Source of the DNA: Devosia aurantiaca
GTDB taxonomy: Bacteria > Pseudomonadota > Alphaproteobacteria > Rhizobiales > Devosiaceae
Assembly: GCF_011058215.1 (NCBI RefSeq)
Contig: NZ_JAALFG010000001.1
Coordinates: 873,001 to 937,000 of the forward strand
DNA length: 64,000 nucleotides
Reading direction: 5' to 3'
Shown here: positions 49,504 through 59,187 of the stretch, one piece after another
Numbering within the stretch: the first letter of the stretch is position 1
Layout: each line of letters starts with the position of its first letter
Notes under the pieces: model-generated
The model's input: only the letters and a program-made list of their open reading frames with translations
Told to the model about the DNA's origin: nothing
Database searches by the model: none
Position numbers and translations under genes: made by a program

Positions 49504-49508
49504 GCAGC

Positions 49509-51286
49509 GTGGCAACGCTCGACGAACAGTTCAGCCAGCCTGCGTCTGAAAGCCAGACGAAGGGCGAGCCTGCGCCACGCTCCCGCCGCGGATGGCGCAT
49601 GGTGCTGACCCCGTTCGGCAAGGTCTTCGATGCCATTCGGCGCTTTGTCGATTTTACGATTTTCTCGAGCCTTACCCGCCGCATCGTCGTGCTCAACATG
49701 GCGGGCCTGCTCGTCCTTGTGGTGGGGATCCTCTACCTCAACCAGTGGCGCGCCGGCCTGATCGACGCACGCGTGCAGTCGCTGCGCGTGCAGGGCGAAA
49801 TTATCGCTGCCGCTATTGCAGCTTCGGCGACCGTCGATAGCGACATCATCTCGGTCAATCCCGATCGACTGCTCGATACGCAGTCGGGGAGCGTGTCACC
49901 TTTCTCCTATTTCGATCCGACGCTCGAATTCCCGATCAATCCGGAGCGCGTGGCGCCGCTTCTTCGCAATCTCATCACCCCGACCCGCACCAGGGCCCGC
50001 ATCTATGACGGGCAGGGGCTGCTGATCCTCGATAGCGACAATATCTATGCGCGCGGCGAAGTCTTGCGGCAGACCATCGATGACTCAAAAGGCAGCTCGT
50101 TCTTTCTTGCCGATTGGTGGAATGCGCTGATTTCCTGGGCGCCGGGCGACAATTACCCGACCTATCAGGAGTATCAGGCCGACGAAGGCACGCGGTATCC
50201 TGAAGTCGCCTCGGCTCTCAAGGGCGCGCCGGCAGATTTCGTACGCGTCGATGCGCAAAACCAGCTTGTGGTTTCCGTAGCCGTACCAGTGCAGCGCCTG
50301 CGCGCGGTGGTCGGCTCGATCCTCCTTTCCACGGCGCCGGGCGATATCGACTCCATAGTGGCGCAGGAGCGCTGGAGCATTCTGCGCATCGCCATGATCG
50401 CGGCCGGTGTGCAGATCGTTTTGTCGCTGCTTCTTGCCGGCACCATTGCCGGACCGATGCGGCGACTGTCGGCGGCGGCCGAGCGGGTGCAGACGGCGGG
50501 CGATGCCCGCGCCGAAATCCCGGACCTCAGCGATCGCCCTGACGAGATTGGCCATCTATCGGGGCGCTGCGGCGCATGACCGACGCGCTTTATAACCGCA
50601 TCGAAGCGATCGAGCGTTTTGCTGCCGACGTTGCGCACGAGCTCAAGAACCCGCTCACTTCGCTACGCTCTGCCGTCGAAACGCTGCCGCTGGCCAAGCG
50701 TGAAGCCGACAAGGCGCGGCTCAACGAAATCATCCAGCACGATATCCGCCGGCTCGATCGCCTGATCACCGATATCTCGAGCGCCAGCCGGCTCGATGCC
50801 GAACTGGCACGCGAAACGGCCGAGCCGGTCGATGTCGAAACGCTGGCCCAGGCCATGGTGGCGATCCAAAAGGATATCGCTGCCGGTCGCGACGTCGCCG
50901 TGGTCATGGGCAAGCGCAGCGGTCGCGGCACCACCCTGGTCAGCGGTCACGAGTCGCGGCTGGCGCAGGTCTTTGCCAACCTCATCGACAATGCCGTCTC
51001 CTTCTCGCCTCCGGGCGGGACGGTGACCGTCGCCATTTCCACCGAAGGCGATAACATCACGGCGACTGTCAGTGACGAAGGTCCGGGCATTCGCGATGCT
51101 GGCCGCATCTTCCAGCGCTTCTATACCGACCGGCCGGAAGGCGAGAGCTTCGGCAATCATTCGGGGCTCGGGCTGTCGATTTCCAAGCAGATCGTCGATG
51201 CCCACAAGGGCACGATCAAGGCGCAGAACCGCACCGACCGTTCCGGCGCGCTCTTCACCCTTGTCCTGCCTCGCGCCCGCAAATAG
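49509..51286 (+). CDS. chvG: Two-component sensor histidine kinase ChvG (frameshift near 50563)
   Basis: About 592 residues when repaired. Helix 1 (IVVLNMAGLLVLVVGILYLN), a periplasmic sensor (LLDTQSGSVSPFSYFDPTLE), helix 2 (MIAAGVQIVLSLLLAGTIAG), HAMP, phosphoacceptor motif FAADVAHELKNPLTSLRSAV and ATPase motifs NLIDNAVSFSPPGG and SGLGLSISKQIVDAHKG. A four-G run at 50561-50564 lacks one base. Repair reads IGHLSGALRRMTDALYNRIE. GTG 49509 start. It senses envelope or acid stress and phosphorylates ChvI. Confidence 0.92.
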
Positions 51287-51295
51287 AATTTGGGC

Positions 51296-51763
51296 ATGAG
51301 CAAGCCAGTCAATGTGCACGGGACAGGATTGGTCCTCGGCCAATGCGGTTTGTTGCTGCGCGGACCGTCCGGCACCGGCAAATCCCTGCTGTGCCTTGCT
51401 TTGCTCGACCGCTGGGAAAGCCGCGGTCTCCCGGCTGCTCTTGTCGCCGATGACCGGGTCGACCTCGTGGAGGAGCCTGAAGGCCTCTTCATGGCGCCGC
51501 CGCCCCGGCTTTCCGGGCTGATCGAACTGCGCGGGCGCGGCATCGTCAGCCGGCCCTGCAGAGAGCACGCAAGGCTAGATCTCGTGATCGACCTGGTGCC
51601 CGATCTTGTGCGCCTGATAGAGCCTCACGAGTTTCAAACCGAGCTCCTGGGGCATGTCCTGGCGCGGGCGCCGGTACCGCAATCAGGCACCGTGAGTCTG
51701 GGTCACCAGGAACTGCTGGTGCTTGAAGCGTTGCGCGCAAGCGGGCATCATCCTCTGCCGTGA
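51296..51763 (+). CDS. hprK: HPr kinase/phosphorylase, short alphaproteobacterial form
   Basis: A 155-residue protein with only the catalytic domain; the N-terminal domain of Gram-positive HprK (about 310 residues) is missing. The P-loop is LLRGPSGTGKSLLCLALLDR near residue 30, followed by ALVADDRVDLVEE and IELRGRGIVSRP. In rhizobia short HprK phosphorylates the HPr homologue NPr and links PTS-Ntr to ChvIG and carbon control. Cotranscribed after chvG, 9 bases apart. Start ATG 51296; TTG 51290 also possible. Confidence 0.9.
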   Translation: MSKPVNVHGTGLVLGQCGLLLRGPSGTGKSLLCLALLDRWESRGLPAALVADDRVDLVEEPEGLFMAPPPRLSGLIELRGRGIVSRPCREHARLDLVIDLVPDLVRLIEPHEFQTELLGHVLARAPVPQSGTVSLGHQELLVLEALRASGHHPLP

Positions 51764-51814
51764 CAAATTATCCCTTGCAACCGGGCGCCTTGGGGACAAG
51801 ACTAAGGCCGCTTG

Positions 51815-51845
51815 CCTGCCTTCACCCGGCGGCAGGGAAGGCAGG
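51815..51845. repeat. REP-like palindrome within the PTS operon
   Basis: CCTGCCTTC (51815-51823) and GAAGGCAGG (51837-51845) are perfect inverted arms. It sits in the 142-base gap between hprK and manX. The apparent protein on the other strand here (LSPLPSLPPGEGR) is a common false translation of this repeat class. Confidence 0.6.
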
Positions 51846-51905
51846 GGGCTTAGAGTGCTGTCGCGGCGACCGTTCCGGTTCGCTTCAGCCGTCTGGGGAA
51901 AGTGC

Positions 51906-52304
51906 ATGATCGGATTGGTTCTCGTAACCCATGGCGCGCTGGCTGACGAATTCAAGCTGGCGATGGAACATGTGGTCGGACCTCAGGACTATATCGAGAC
52001 CATCGCCATCGGTCCCGAAGACAATGCCGAAAGCCGCCGCGATGACATCCTGGCAGCAATCGACCGTGCCGATAGCGGCAATGGCGTCATCATCCTGACC
52101 GACATGTTCGGCGGGACGCCGTCTAATCTCGCCATCTCGGTGATGCAGAACCGCTCGGTGGAAGTGATCGCCGGGGTGAACCTGCCCATGCTGGTCAAGC
52201 TCGGCCGCGTCCGGGCCGACATGCCCATTGCCGAGGCGGTGGCCATCGCCGAAGCGGCCGGCAAGAAATACATCACCGTCGCTAATTCCCTCTTGGGGAG
52301 CTAA
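51906..52304 (+). CDS. manX: PTS EIIA component, mannose type (ManX/PtsM)
   Basis: A 132-residue soluble phosphocarrier. It begins MIGLVLVTHGALADEF; the histidine at residue 9 is the expected phosphorylation site. DMFGGTPSNLAI and VEVIAGVNLPMLVKL are typical of EIIA-Man. No sugar-specific membrane EII genes are nearby, as in the regulatory PTS of alphaproteobacteria. Confidence 0.9.
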   Translation: MIGLVLVTHGALADEFKLAMEHVVGPQDYIETIAIGPEDNAESRRDDILAAIDRADSGNGVIILTDMFGGTPSNLAISVMQNRSVEVIAGVNLPMLVKLGRVRADMPIAEAVAIAEAAGKKYITVANSLLGS

Positions 52305-52307
52305 GCA

Positions 52308-52616
52308 ATGGACGGCGCTCCCAATGCCGGCCGGGCCCTCGCCCAACAACTGACCATCGTCAACCGCAAGGGCCTTCATGCCCGCGCCTCGGCCCGCTTC
52401 GTGCGCACGGCGGAATGCTTTGACGCCAACATTTCGGTGATCCGCGACGGCACGTCCGTGGCTGGAAATTCCATCATGGGGCTGATGATGCTGGGGGCGG
52501 GGCCGGGCGCCACCATTCTGGTGCAAGCCACCGGCAAGCAGGCGCGCGAAGCGCTGGAAGCGATCGCCGAACTCGTCAACAATGGCTTTGACGAAGACGT
52601 CGACGGGTCGGAATAG
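52308..52616 (+). CDS. ptsH: HPr family phosphocarrier protein
   Basis: A 102-residue phosphocarrier. The phosphohistidine motif is NRKGLHARASARFV near residue 25, and the second site NSIMGLMMLGAGPG contains the serine that HprK would phosphorylate. It lies three bases after manX. It transfers phosphate from EI-Ntr (not in window) to EIIA proteins. Confidence 0.9.
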   Translation: MDGAPNAGRALAQQLTIVNRKGLHARASARFVRTAECFDANISVIRDGTSVAGNSIMGLMMLGAGPGATILVQATGKQAREALEAIAELVNNGFDEDVDGSE

Positions 52617-52656
52617 GCTCGTCGCCGCGCTGACACAATAAACCTGGAGAAGCAGC

Positions 52657-53031
52657 ATGTTCACCCATGTCATGATCGGCAGCAATGACCTCGACCAGTC
52701 CAAGCGCTTCTACGATGCGACCTTCCTCGCTATTGGCGGCGAGAAGGGCGTGACCGATGCGGGTGGCAGGCTGGTCTATGCGCACGACGGCAGCCGGCTG
52801 ATGGTCACCAAGCCCATCGACGGCAAGCCGGCAACGCATGCCAATGGCGGTACGATCGGCATTCTGGCGCCCACGGCAGAACAGGTCCAGGCCTGGCATG
52901 ACGCCGGTGTCGCCAATGGCGGCACTTCGGTGGAAAACCCGCCCAACGAGCGACCCAACGGCGCCTTTGTCGCCTATCTCCGCGATCCAGACGGCAACAA
53001 GCTTTGTGCCCGCACGCGCGCCACCAAGTAG
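52657..53031 (+). CDS. VOC (glyoxalase) family protein
   Basis: A 124-residue single-domain VOC protein. It begins MFTHVMIGSNDLDQSKRFYD and has FVAYLRDPDGNKLCARTRA at the metal-binding end. GGAG lies about nine bases before the ATG. It sits between ptsH and a DUF2937-like gene, probably as part of a separate short transcript. Substrate unknown. Confidence 0.85.
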   Translation: MFTHVMIGSNDLDQSKRFYDATFLAIGGEKGVTDAGGRLVYAHDGSRLMVTKPIDGKPATHANGGTIGILAPTAEQVQAWHDAGVANGGTSVENPPNERPNGAFVAYLRDPDGNKLCARTRATK

Positions 53032-53047
53032 CAGGAGAAGCGGGTTG

Positions 53048-53563
53048 ATGCGCAGGTGGATTGCAGCGATCGGAGGGGTGGCGCTGGCGACAGCCTTCAG
53101 CCAGTTCCCCGAATACGCTCAGCAATATACCCAGCGCCTTGGCGGCGCCGTCGATGAGCTGCGCGTCATCACCACCGACTTCGACCGTGCGGCCGAGCTT
53201 GGCGGGCTCGATCGCACGCAGGCGCTTGAACGCTACAACGCCTCCAATGACGATTTTCTCGCGGGCCGCGGCACCTCGATGACCGCGACCTTCCAGCGCT
53301 TCGAGCAGCTGAGCACGACGCTGGCGCAGATCCAGAATGCCGGGCCGGCCGAGCGCTTACAGTCGCTGCCCGCCTATCTCGATAGCGATATCGGACGCCG
53401 AACGCTGGAAAACTACCGGCCGGCGGTGCCGGTAACGGTGGAAGGCGTCCTATATGCCGGCGCCGGATTCATCCTTGGCTACCTTGTGCTGTCTGCTCTA
53501 GTGCGGCTTTGCACCATGCCGTTCAAGCGGCGGCGCGATCGCATAAGGGTTTCCAGAATTTAG
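53048..53563 (+). CDS. DUF2937-like membrane protein
   Basis: A 171-residue protein with an N-terminal signal or anchor (WIAAIGGVALATAFSQF) and one more hydrophobic helix (VLYAGAGFILGYLVLSALVR) before a basic tail (PFKRRRDRIRVSRI). The QFPEYAQQYTQRLGGAVDEL and FDRAAELGGLDRTQALERY segments resemble DUF2937, recognised from memory. The family's function is unknown. AGGAG lies 12 bases before ATG 53048; TTG 53045 is an alternative. Confidence 0.7.
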   Translation: MRRWIAAIGGVALATAFSQFPEYAQQYTQRLGGAVDELRVITTDFDRAAELGGLDRTQALERYNASNDDFLAGRGTSMTATFQRFEQLSTTLAQIQNAGPAERLQSLPAYLDSDIGRRTLENYRPAVPVTVEGVLYAGAGFILGYLVLSALVRLCTMPFKRRRDRIRVSRI

Positions 53564-53606
53564 TCAGGTCCATTCGAGCATAGCTCTTGTGGCCTTCGTC
53601 GCTTGC

Positions 53607-53650
53607 GCAGCGCCACCGGCGCTGCTTGTCCTTCGAACACGCCGCGAAGG
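53607..53650 (+). terminator. Hairpins after the DUF2937-like gene
   Basis: GCAGCGCC (53607-53614) pairs with GGCGCTGC (53618-53625), and CCTTCG (53630-53635) pairs with CGAAGG (53645-53650). Neither has a good T run, so this is a possible transcript end, not a clear terminator. Confidence 0.35.
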
Positions 53651-53674
53651 ATATAAACAAAGCTTTATATCCTT
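53647..53674. promoter_or_regulatory. Inverted repeat upstream of ahcY, candidate SahR-type operator
   Basis: AAGGATATAAA (53647-53657) and TTTATATCCTT (53664-53674) are perfect 11-base inverted arms six bases apart. The ATATAAA core resembles operators I recall for SahR, an ArsR-family S-adenosylhomocysteine sensor that controls ahcY in many proteobacteria. It lies just upstream of the proposed -35. Confidence 0.55.
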
Positions 53675-53676
53675 GA

Positions 53677-53705
53677 TTGATCCGAACCCTCGCCTCTCGT
53701 ATAGG
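53677..53705 (+). promoter_or_regulatory. Candidate sigma-70 promoter of ahcY
   Basis: TTGATC (53677-53682) is separated by 17 bases from TATAGG (53700-53705), 30 bases before the start codon. It directly follows the inverted repeat. Confidence 0.5.
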
Positions 53706-53735
53706 AGGGGCAATTGATCATTTCCGGAGCACGCC

Positions 53736-55136
53736 ATGCCCACCAATTCGACCGACTATGCGGTCAAGGACATTTCCCTCGCCGATTTCGGCCGCAAGGA
53801 ACTCGATATCGCCGAGATCGAAATGCCGGGCCTGATGGCGATCCGCGCCGAATATGCGGCGTCGCAGCCACTCAAGGGCGCCCGTATCGCCGGCTCGCTC
53901 CACATGACCATCCAGACCGCCGTGCTGATCGAGACGCTGGTCGCGCTCGGCGCCGAAGTGCGCTGGGTGTCGTGCAACATCTTTTCAACCCAGGACCATG
54001 CTGCCGCGGCGATCGCCGCCGCCGGTATTCCGGTTTTCGCCCACAAGGGTGAAACGCTCGAGGAATATTGGGATTTTACCGACCGCATGATGGATTGGCC
54101 GGGCTCGACGCCCAACATGATCCTCGACGATGGTGGGGACGCCACCATGTATATCCTGACCGGCGCAAAAGCCGAAAAGGACATTTCGGTGCTCGATAAG
54201 CCCGGCAACGATGAGGAAGAAATCTTCTTTGCCACCATCCGCCGCCGTCTTGAAAAGAGCCCCGGCTTTTTCAGCAAGATCAAGCAGGCGATCCGCGGCG
54301 TTTCCGAAGAAACGACGACGGGCGTCATGCGCCTCTATCAGCTGCACGCCAAGGGCGAGCTGCCGTTCCCGGCCATCAACGTCAATGACTCGGTGACCAA
54401 GTCCAAGTTCGACAACAAGTATGGCACCCGGGAGTCGCTGGTCGACGCCATCCGCCGCGGCACCGACGTCATGTTGGCCGGCAAGGTCGCCGTGGTCTGC
54501 GGCTATGGCGATGTCGGCAAGGGCTCGGCGGAGTCGCTGCGCGGCGCCGGTGCCCGCGTGCTGGTGACCGAAGTCGACCCGATCTGCGCTCTTCAGGCGG
54601 CAATGGAAGGGTTCGAGGTCGTGACGCTCGAAGATGCTGCGCCGCGCGCCGACATCGTCGTCACCGCGACCGGCAACAAGGACGTGCTGACGCTCGACGA
54701 CATGCGCAACCTCAAGGACATGGCCATCGTCTGCAATATCGGTCACTTCGACAACGAGATCCAGGTTGCAGGCCTCCGCAACTTCAAGTGGACCAATGTG
54801 AAGCCGCAGGTCGACCTCATCGAAAAGCCTGATGGCAAGCGCCTGATCCTCCTTTCCGAGGGCCGCTTGGTGAACCTGGGCAATGCCACCGGACACCCGA
54901 GCTTTGTGATGTCGGCCAGCTTCTCCAACCAGACGCTGGCGCAGATCGAGCTTTGGACCAATGGCGACAAGCTCGAAAAGAAGGTGCATGTCCTGCCCAA
55001 GCATCTCGACGAAAAGGTCGCCGAGCTGCATCTGGCCAAGCTGGGCGCTAAGCTCACCAAGCTTACCAAGGACCAGGCCGACTATATCGGCGTGACGCCC
55101 GAAGGGCCATTCAAGTCGGCCGACTATCGCTACTAG
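53736..55136 (+). CDS. ahcY: Adenosylhomocysteinase
   Basis: A 466-residue NAD-dependent enzyme that splits S-adenosylhomocysteine into homocysteine and adenosine, recycling the methyl cycle. It shows [72 protein letters not shown], the NAD motif [20 protein letters not shown] and the C-terminal [20 protein letters not shown] with the conserved YRY end. ATG 53736 has GGAG upstream. Located after the ptsH cluster as in other Rhizobiales. Confidence 0.96.
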   Translation: MPTNSTDYAVKDISLADFGRKELDIAEIEMPGLMAIRAEYAASQPLKGARIAGSLHMTIQTAVLIETLVALGAEVRWVSCNIFSTQDHAAAAIAAAGIPVFAHKGETLEEYWDFTDRMMDWPGSTPNMILDDGGDATMYILTGAKAEKDISVLDKPGNDEEEIFFATIRRRLEKSPGFFSKIKQAIRGVSEETTTGVMRLYQLHAKGELPFPAINVNDSVTKSKFDNKYGTRESLVDAIRRGTDVMLAGKVAVVCGYGDVGKGSAESLRGAGARVLVTEVDPICALQAAMEGFEVVTLEDAAPRADIVVTATGNKDVLTLDDMRNLKDMAIVCNIGHFDNEIQVAGLRNFKWTNVKPQVDLIEKPDGKRLILLSEGRLVNLGNATGHPSFVMSASFSNQTLAQIELWTNGDKLEKKVHVLPKHLDEKVAELHLAKLGAKLTKLTKDQADYIGVTPEGPFKSADYRY

Positions 55137-58100
55137 GAAACAAAAAGCCCGGTCCGCCGGGCTTTTTCCAGGTCCTGGTCAGCGTCTTGATGGCGCGTTC
55201 GAGATCGTTGCTCGTATAGGGCTTGATGACGGCGACGGACCCGTCGGCTTCCTCGCTGGCCCGATGGTCGCCGGTGGCCAGGACGACAAGGAGATCCGGC
55301 CTCTGGTCGCGGCAGGCCTTGACGAGGTCGAGGCCATTGATGTCGGGCAGGCCGAGATCTGTCATCAACAGGTCGATCTCGCCGGATAGGGCCTCCATGG
55401 CCTGGCGTCCGGTGCCGACGCCGACCACTGTGTGACCGAGGCTTTCGAGCATGTCCGCGGTGCTGTAGCGGATCAGCGCGTCATCCTCGACCAAGAGGAT
55501 GCGCAATGCCTTGCGCTCGGCAGGCGCGGCTGCTTCCGGCACGCGAACTTTGGTGGCAGCATTGCGCTGCTGCTGGTTGCCGAGCACGTGGCGGATCTTT
55601 CGCGCCAGGGTTTCGCGCGCATAGGGCTTGGGCAGCAGTTCGACGCCGGCGTCGAGCCGGCCGCCATGAACGATGGCGTTTTCCGTGTAGCCGGAGGTAA
55701 AGAGCACCGCGACGCCCGGCAGGCGCTCCTTGGCCTTGCGCGCCAGTTCAGGACTGCGAACGGGGCCGGGCATGACCACATCGGTAAAGACCAGGTCGAT
55801 TTCGGCGCCGCTTTCGATAATGGTGAGGGCACTGGCGGCATCGCGGGCGCGCAGCGTGCGATAGCCAAGGTCGGTAAGGAGCGAAACGGTGGTTTCGCGG
55901 ACGGCATCGTCGTCCTCGACCACGAGAACCGTCTCGGTGCCGCCCTGGACCGGCGCAGCGCGTAGATCGAGCACGACGTCCTCCGCCTCATGGGAGCGCG
56001 GCAGGTAGATCTTGACGGTCGTGCCGTGGCCGACTTCGCTATAAAGCTTGATGTGGCCGTTCGATTGCTTGACCAAGCCATAGACCATGGAGAGGCCGAG
56101 GCCCGTGCCCTTGCCTTCCGGCTTGGTGCTGAAGAAGGGGTCGAACACCTTGTCGAGCACATCGGGCGGGATGCCGGAGCCGGTATCGGTCACGGCAATC
56201 AGTACATACTGCCCGGGCGTCGCGTCGTTCCTCCAGGCATAGACGTCGTCAAGCGACGCGTTGGTCGCCTCGATGGTCAGCCGGCCCTGGCCCTCCATGG
56301 CGTCGCGCGCATTGATGGCAAGGTTGAGGACGGCGTTTTCGATCTGGTTGGGATCGATCAGCGTGTTCCACAAGCCGCCCGAGACGACGGTCTCGAGCTC
56401 GACCTCTTCGCCTAGCGTGCGGCGCAGCATGTCGTCCATGCCCTGGAGGAAACGCCCCACATTGATGACCTTGGGCTCGAGCGGCTGCCGCCGGCCGAAG
56501 GCAAGAAGTTGCGAGGCAAGCTTTGAGCCACGCGTCACGCCCATCAGGGCATTCTGCACCCGCGTTTCGGCGCGCTGGTTGCCGGCGATCTCCTTGTTGA
56601 GGAGCTGCAGATTTCCGCTGATCACCTGCAGCAGATTGTTGAAGTCATGGGCGACGCCGCCGGTGAGCTGGCCTAATGCTTCCATCTTCTGGGAGCGGCG
56701 CAACTGCTCTTCGAGGTTCTTGCGCATGGTGACGTCGCGACCGGCGCCATAAAACTGGTCGCCTTCGGGCACGCAGGTCCAGGAATAAGAGCGGTATTCC
56801 CCATTCTTGGCACGGATGCGGAGGTCGAAATCGCGCAGCGTTTCGCCCGAAAGAAGACGCTCCCCTGGTCAGTCAGGCCCAAAAGGTCTTCCGGATGCAC
56901 CAGCGTATCCGAACGCATGCCGATCAGCTCTGCTTCGGTATAGCCAAGAGCCGTCGTCCAAGCCGGATTGACGCTGCGGTAGAAGCCGTCGAGGCCGCAG
57001 ACCACGATCAGGTCCTCGCTGATCCGCCAGGTCATATCGCGCTCATGCGTGTGCGCGCCTCGACCTGGGAGGCGAGGCTTTCATTGAGGCGTCGAAGTGC
57101 TTCTTCGGCGCGTTTGCGATGGGTGACGTCATAGCCTTCGGCAAAGATGCCGGTGACCTCGCCGGTGTCGTTGACGATCGGCTGGTAGACGAGATTGACG
57201 AACCGCTCTTCGGGTGCCGCGTCGGGCCTCCGTTGCACGGAAACGGCCATGTCGCGGCCGATATAGGGTTCGCCCGATCGATACACCTGGTCGAGGATCT
57301 CGAAATAGCCCTGTCCCTGCACATCGGGAAGGGCCTGGCGGATCGTCTTGCCGACAAGATCGCGATGCCCGACCAGTTGCAGGTAGGCCTCGTTCATGAA
57401 TTCGAACACGTGCTCGGGACCGCTGAGCACGCACATGAAGCTTGGCGCATGCTGGAACAGCGAGCGAAGCCGGTCGCGCTCGGCGGTGCGCTGATCGACT
57501 TCGGAGCTGAGGCGGGCATTGGTTTGCTCGAGCAGTTCGGCAGCGTCCTGCCGCATCCGCAACGCGTCGCTCAAGGCAAGCGCGCGGCGCCTTTCGGACT
57601 CAAAGGCTTCGGCGCCAGATAGGCCTGCCGAAATCTGACCGGCAATGAGCTTCAGGAAACCATAATAGTCGTCGTCGAAGGGCCGCAGGGCATTGACCCC
57701 GACGACCATGGCGCCGAGGGCCGCTTCGCCGCCCTGGCCGACCAGGGGCACGACGATGGCATTGTCTGGCTGCCGGTCCCACGCGCCGCGGGGTAGGGAC
57801 ATGCGGCTGACATCCTGCGGCGCGCGACTGTCGAGGTTGATCAGCGGCTGCGGGCCAAGCAGGTCATGCCCGTCCGGCACGCCGGTCGAGAAAGCGAGTG
57901 GGGTCTCGTCTTCGTTGAACAGATAGATCAGCGTGAATGGCAGGTCGCGGAGATTGTCGCTGAGCGCCAACCGCGCCGCCTTGATCACGGAGGCCTTATC
58001 GGTCGCGCCGGCCAGGTTTTGCGACAGCATGCGCAGCGTTTCCATGCGCCGTTCGGCGATGACGCGATGCGTTTCTTCCGAGACAGCACAGAGCAAGCCG

Positions 58101-58540
58101 GCAGTCTTGCCGTCCTCTCCGAGAACAGGACTATAGGAAAAGGTGTGATAGGTTTCTTCCGGTACGCCAGAGCGCTCGATGATCAGGAGCAGCGCCCGGT
58201 CCCAAGTGGCCTTGCCATCTTCGTAGACGGTGCGGATGCGGCCTTCGATATCATCCCAGATTTCGGCCCAAAGTTCCTTGGTCGGCTTGGCGAGCGACTC
58301 CGGATGCTTGATGCCCAGCGTTGGCCGGTAGGCGTCGTTGTAGAGAAAAGCGACTTCTGGTCCCCAACCAAGCCACATCTCGAATTTCGAGGTGAGAAGA
58401 ATGCCGATCGCGACCTTGAGCGCCTGCGGCCAATCTTCGGGATTGCCGAGCGAGGTCGTGCTCCAATCCTTGGCGCGCATCAATTGCGCCATCTCGCTGT
58501 CACCAGGAAAAATACGATGCAGCGGGGTCAGGTCATTCAC
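55111..58540 (-). CDS. Hybrid sensor histidine kinase with two receiver domains (frameshifts near 57045 and 56863)
   Basis: About 1140 residues when repaired. An N-terminal PAS-like domain ([20 protein letters not shown]), a GAF-like segment ([20 protein letters not shown]), PAS domains ([40 protein letters not shown]), HisKA with phosphoacceptor [20 protein letters not shown], ATPase ([33 protein letters not shown]), and two receivers ([34 protein letters not shown] with [14 protein letters not shown]). No membrane helices, so cytosolic. One C missing near 57045 and one G missing near 56863 join the pieces. The tail reads through the ahcY terminator and overlaps ahcY by 26 bases. Confidence 0.87.
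55142..55167. terminator. Bidirectional rho-independent terminator after ahcY
   Basis: AAAAAGCCCGG (55142-55152) and CCGGGCTTTTT (55157-55167) form a perfect 11-base stem with a TCCG loop. It ends ahcY. On the other strand it lies inside the last codons of the hybrid kinase gene. Confidence 0.9.
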
Positions 58541-58614
58541 GGGAGAGGCTCCTTTGCGAGCCTTAGAATTGGTGTTTTCGGCGCGCCGCGGGTGGAGCAG
58601 TCACCCTTCTGGTG

Positions 58615-59027
58615 TCAGTTGATGGCCTGCGGCATCTGCCTTTGAACGCTGGACATAAGCTGGGTCACAAGGGCCAGAATTCGATCCATGGAATAGGGTT
58701 TTGCCAGCATAATGCTGCCCTCGACCCCGTGGCGGGACCAATCCCCTGAACTGTCGCCGCTGGCGTAGATAACGGGGACTTCAGGGGCGAGCTCGCGGGC
58801 ATGCTTGGCCACGTCCCATCCGCTGATGGGCCCCCAAGCCGGACGTCGGTTATGAGAGCATCCATGGCATCGATTTTCTTGTCTAAAGACTGCATCGCTG
58901 CAGGACCGCTATAGGCCAGCTCAACTTCATAGCCGGCATCGGTGAGCGCCTCTTCGATCAAGATGGCGACCATGGCTTCGTCTTCGACAACTAAAATCAA
59001 CACGCGATCCTTCAGCAACCAACTCAT
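58615..59027 (-). CDS. Single-domain response regulator (frameshift near 58833)
   Basis: About 137 residues when repaired. A receiver domain alone: LILVVEDEAMVAILIEEALT with the acidic pocket, AMDALITDVRLGG with the phosphoacceptor Asp, PVIYASGDSSGDWSRHGVEG with the switch residue, and MLAKPYSMDRILALVTQLM with the conserved Lys. A five-C run (plus strand 58831-58835) lacks one base. Repair reads LGGPISGWDVAKHARELAPE. It lies 75 bases upstream of the hybrid kinase gene on the same strand, so it is a likely partner. Confidence 0.87.
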
Positions 59028-59187
59028 CGGAATGAGGCGTCCCGATTTTAGTTCCGTCGGCTCTTTGTCAGATCGAAAAACGGGAATAAAATTCAGGTTA
59101 CACTGACCGGAACGAATACGACCTTGAGCCATTGGATTGGCGCTATGGATGGATTTGCCTTTCATTCTGTGTTGGGAGCGCTGAGTT

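Noticed and set aside
46959..51286. pckA and chvG as pseudogenes
   Set aside because: Single-base breaks in C or G runs with intact sequence on both sides fit sequencing error, in line with the rest of the window.
51683..51955. Minus-strand 90-codon open frame containing LSPLPSLPPGEGR
   Set aside because: This is the well-known false translation of a REP-like palindrome between hprK and manX.
53564..53735. SAH riboswitch before ahcY
   Set aside because: The leader is short and dominated by simple inverted repeats; no conserved SAH aptamer core could be recognised, and a protein operator fits better.
53985..55031. Minus-strand 348-codon open frame
   Set aside because: Antisense to ahcY, whose identity is certain.
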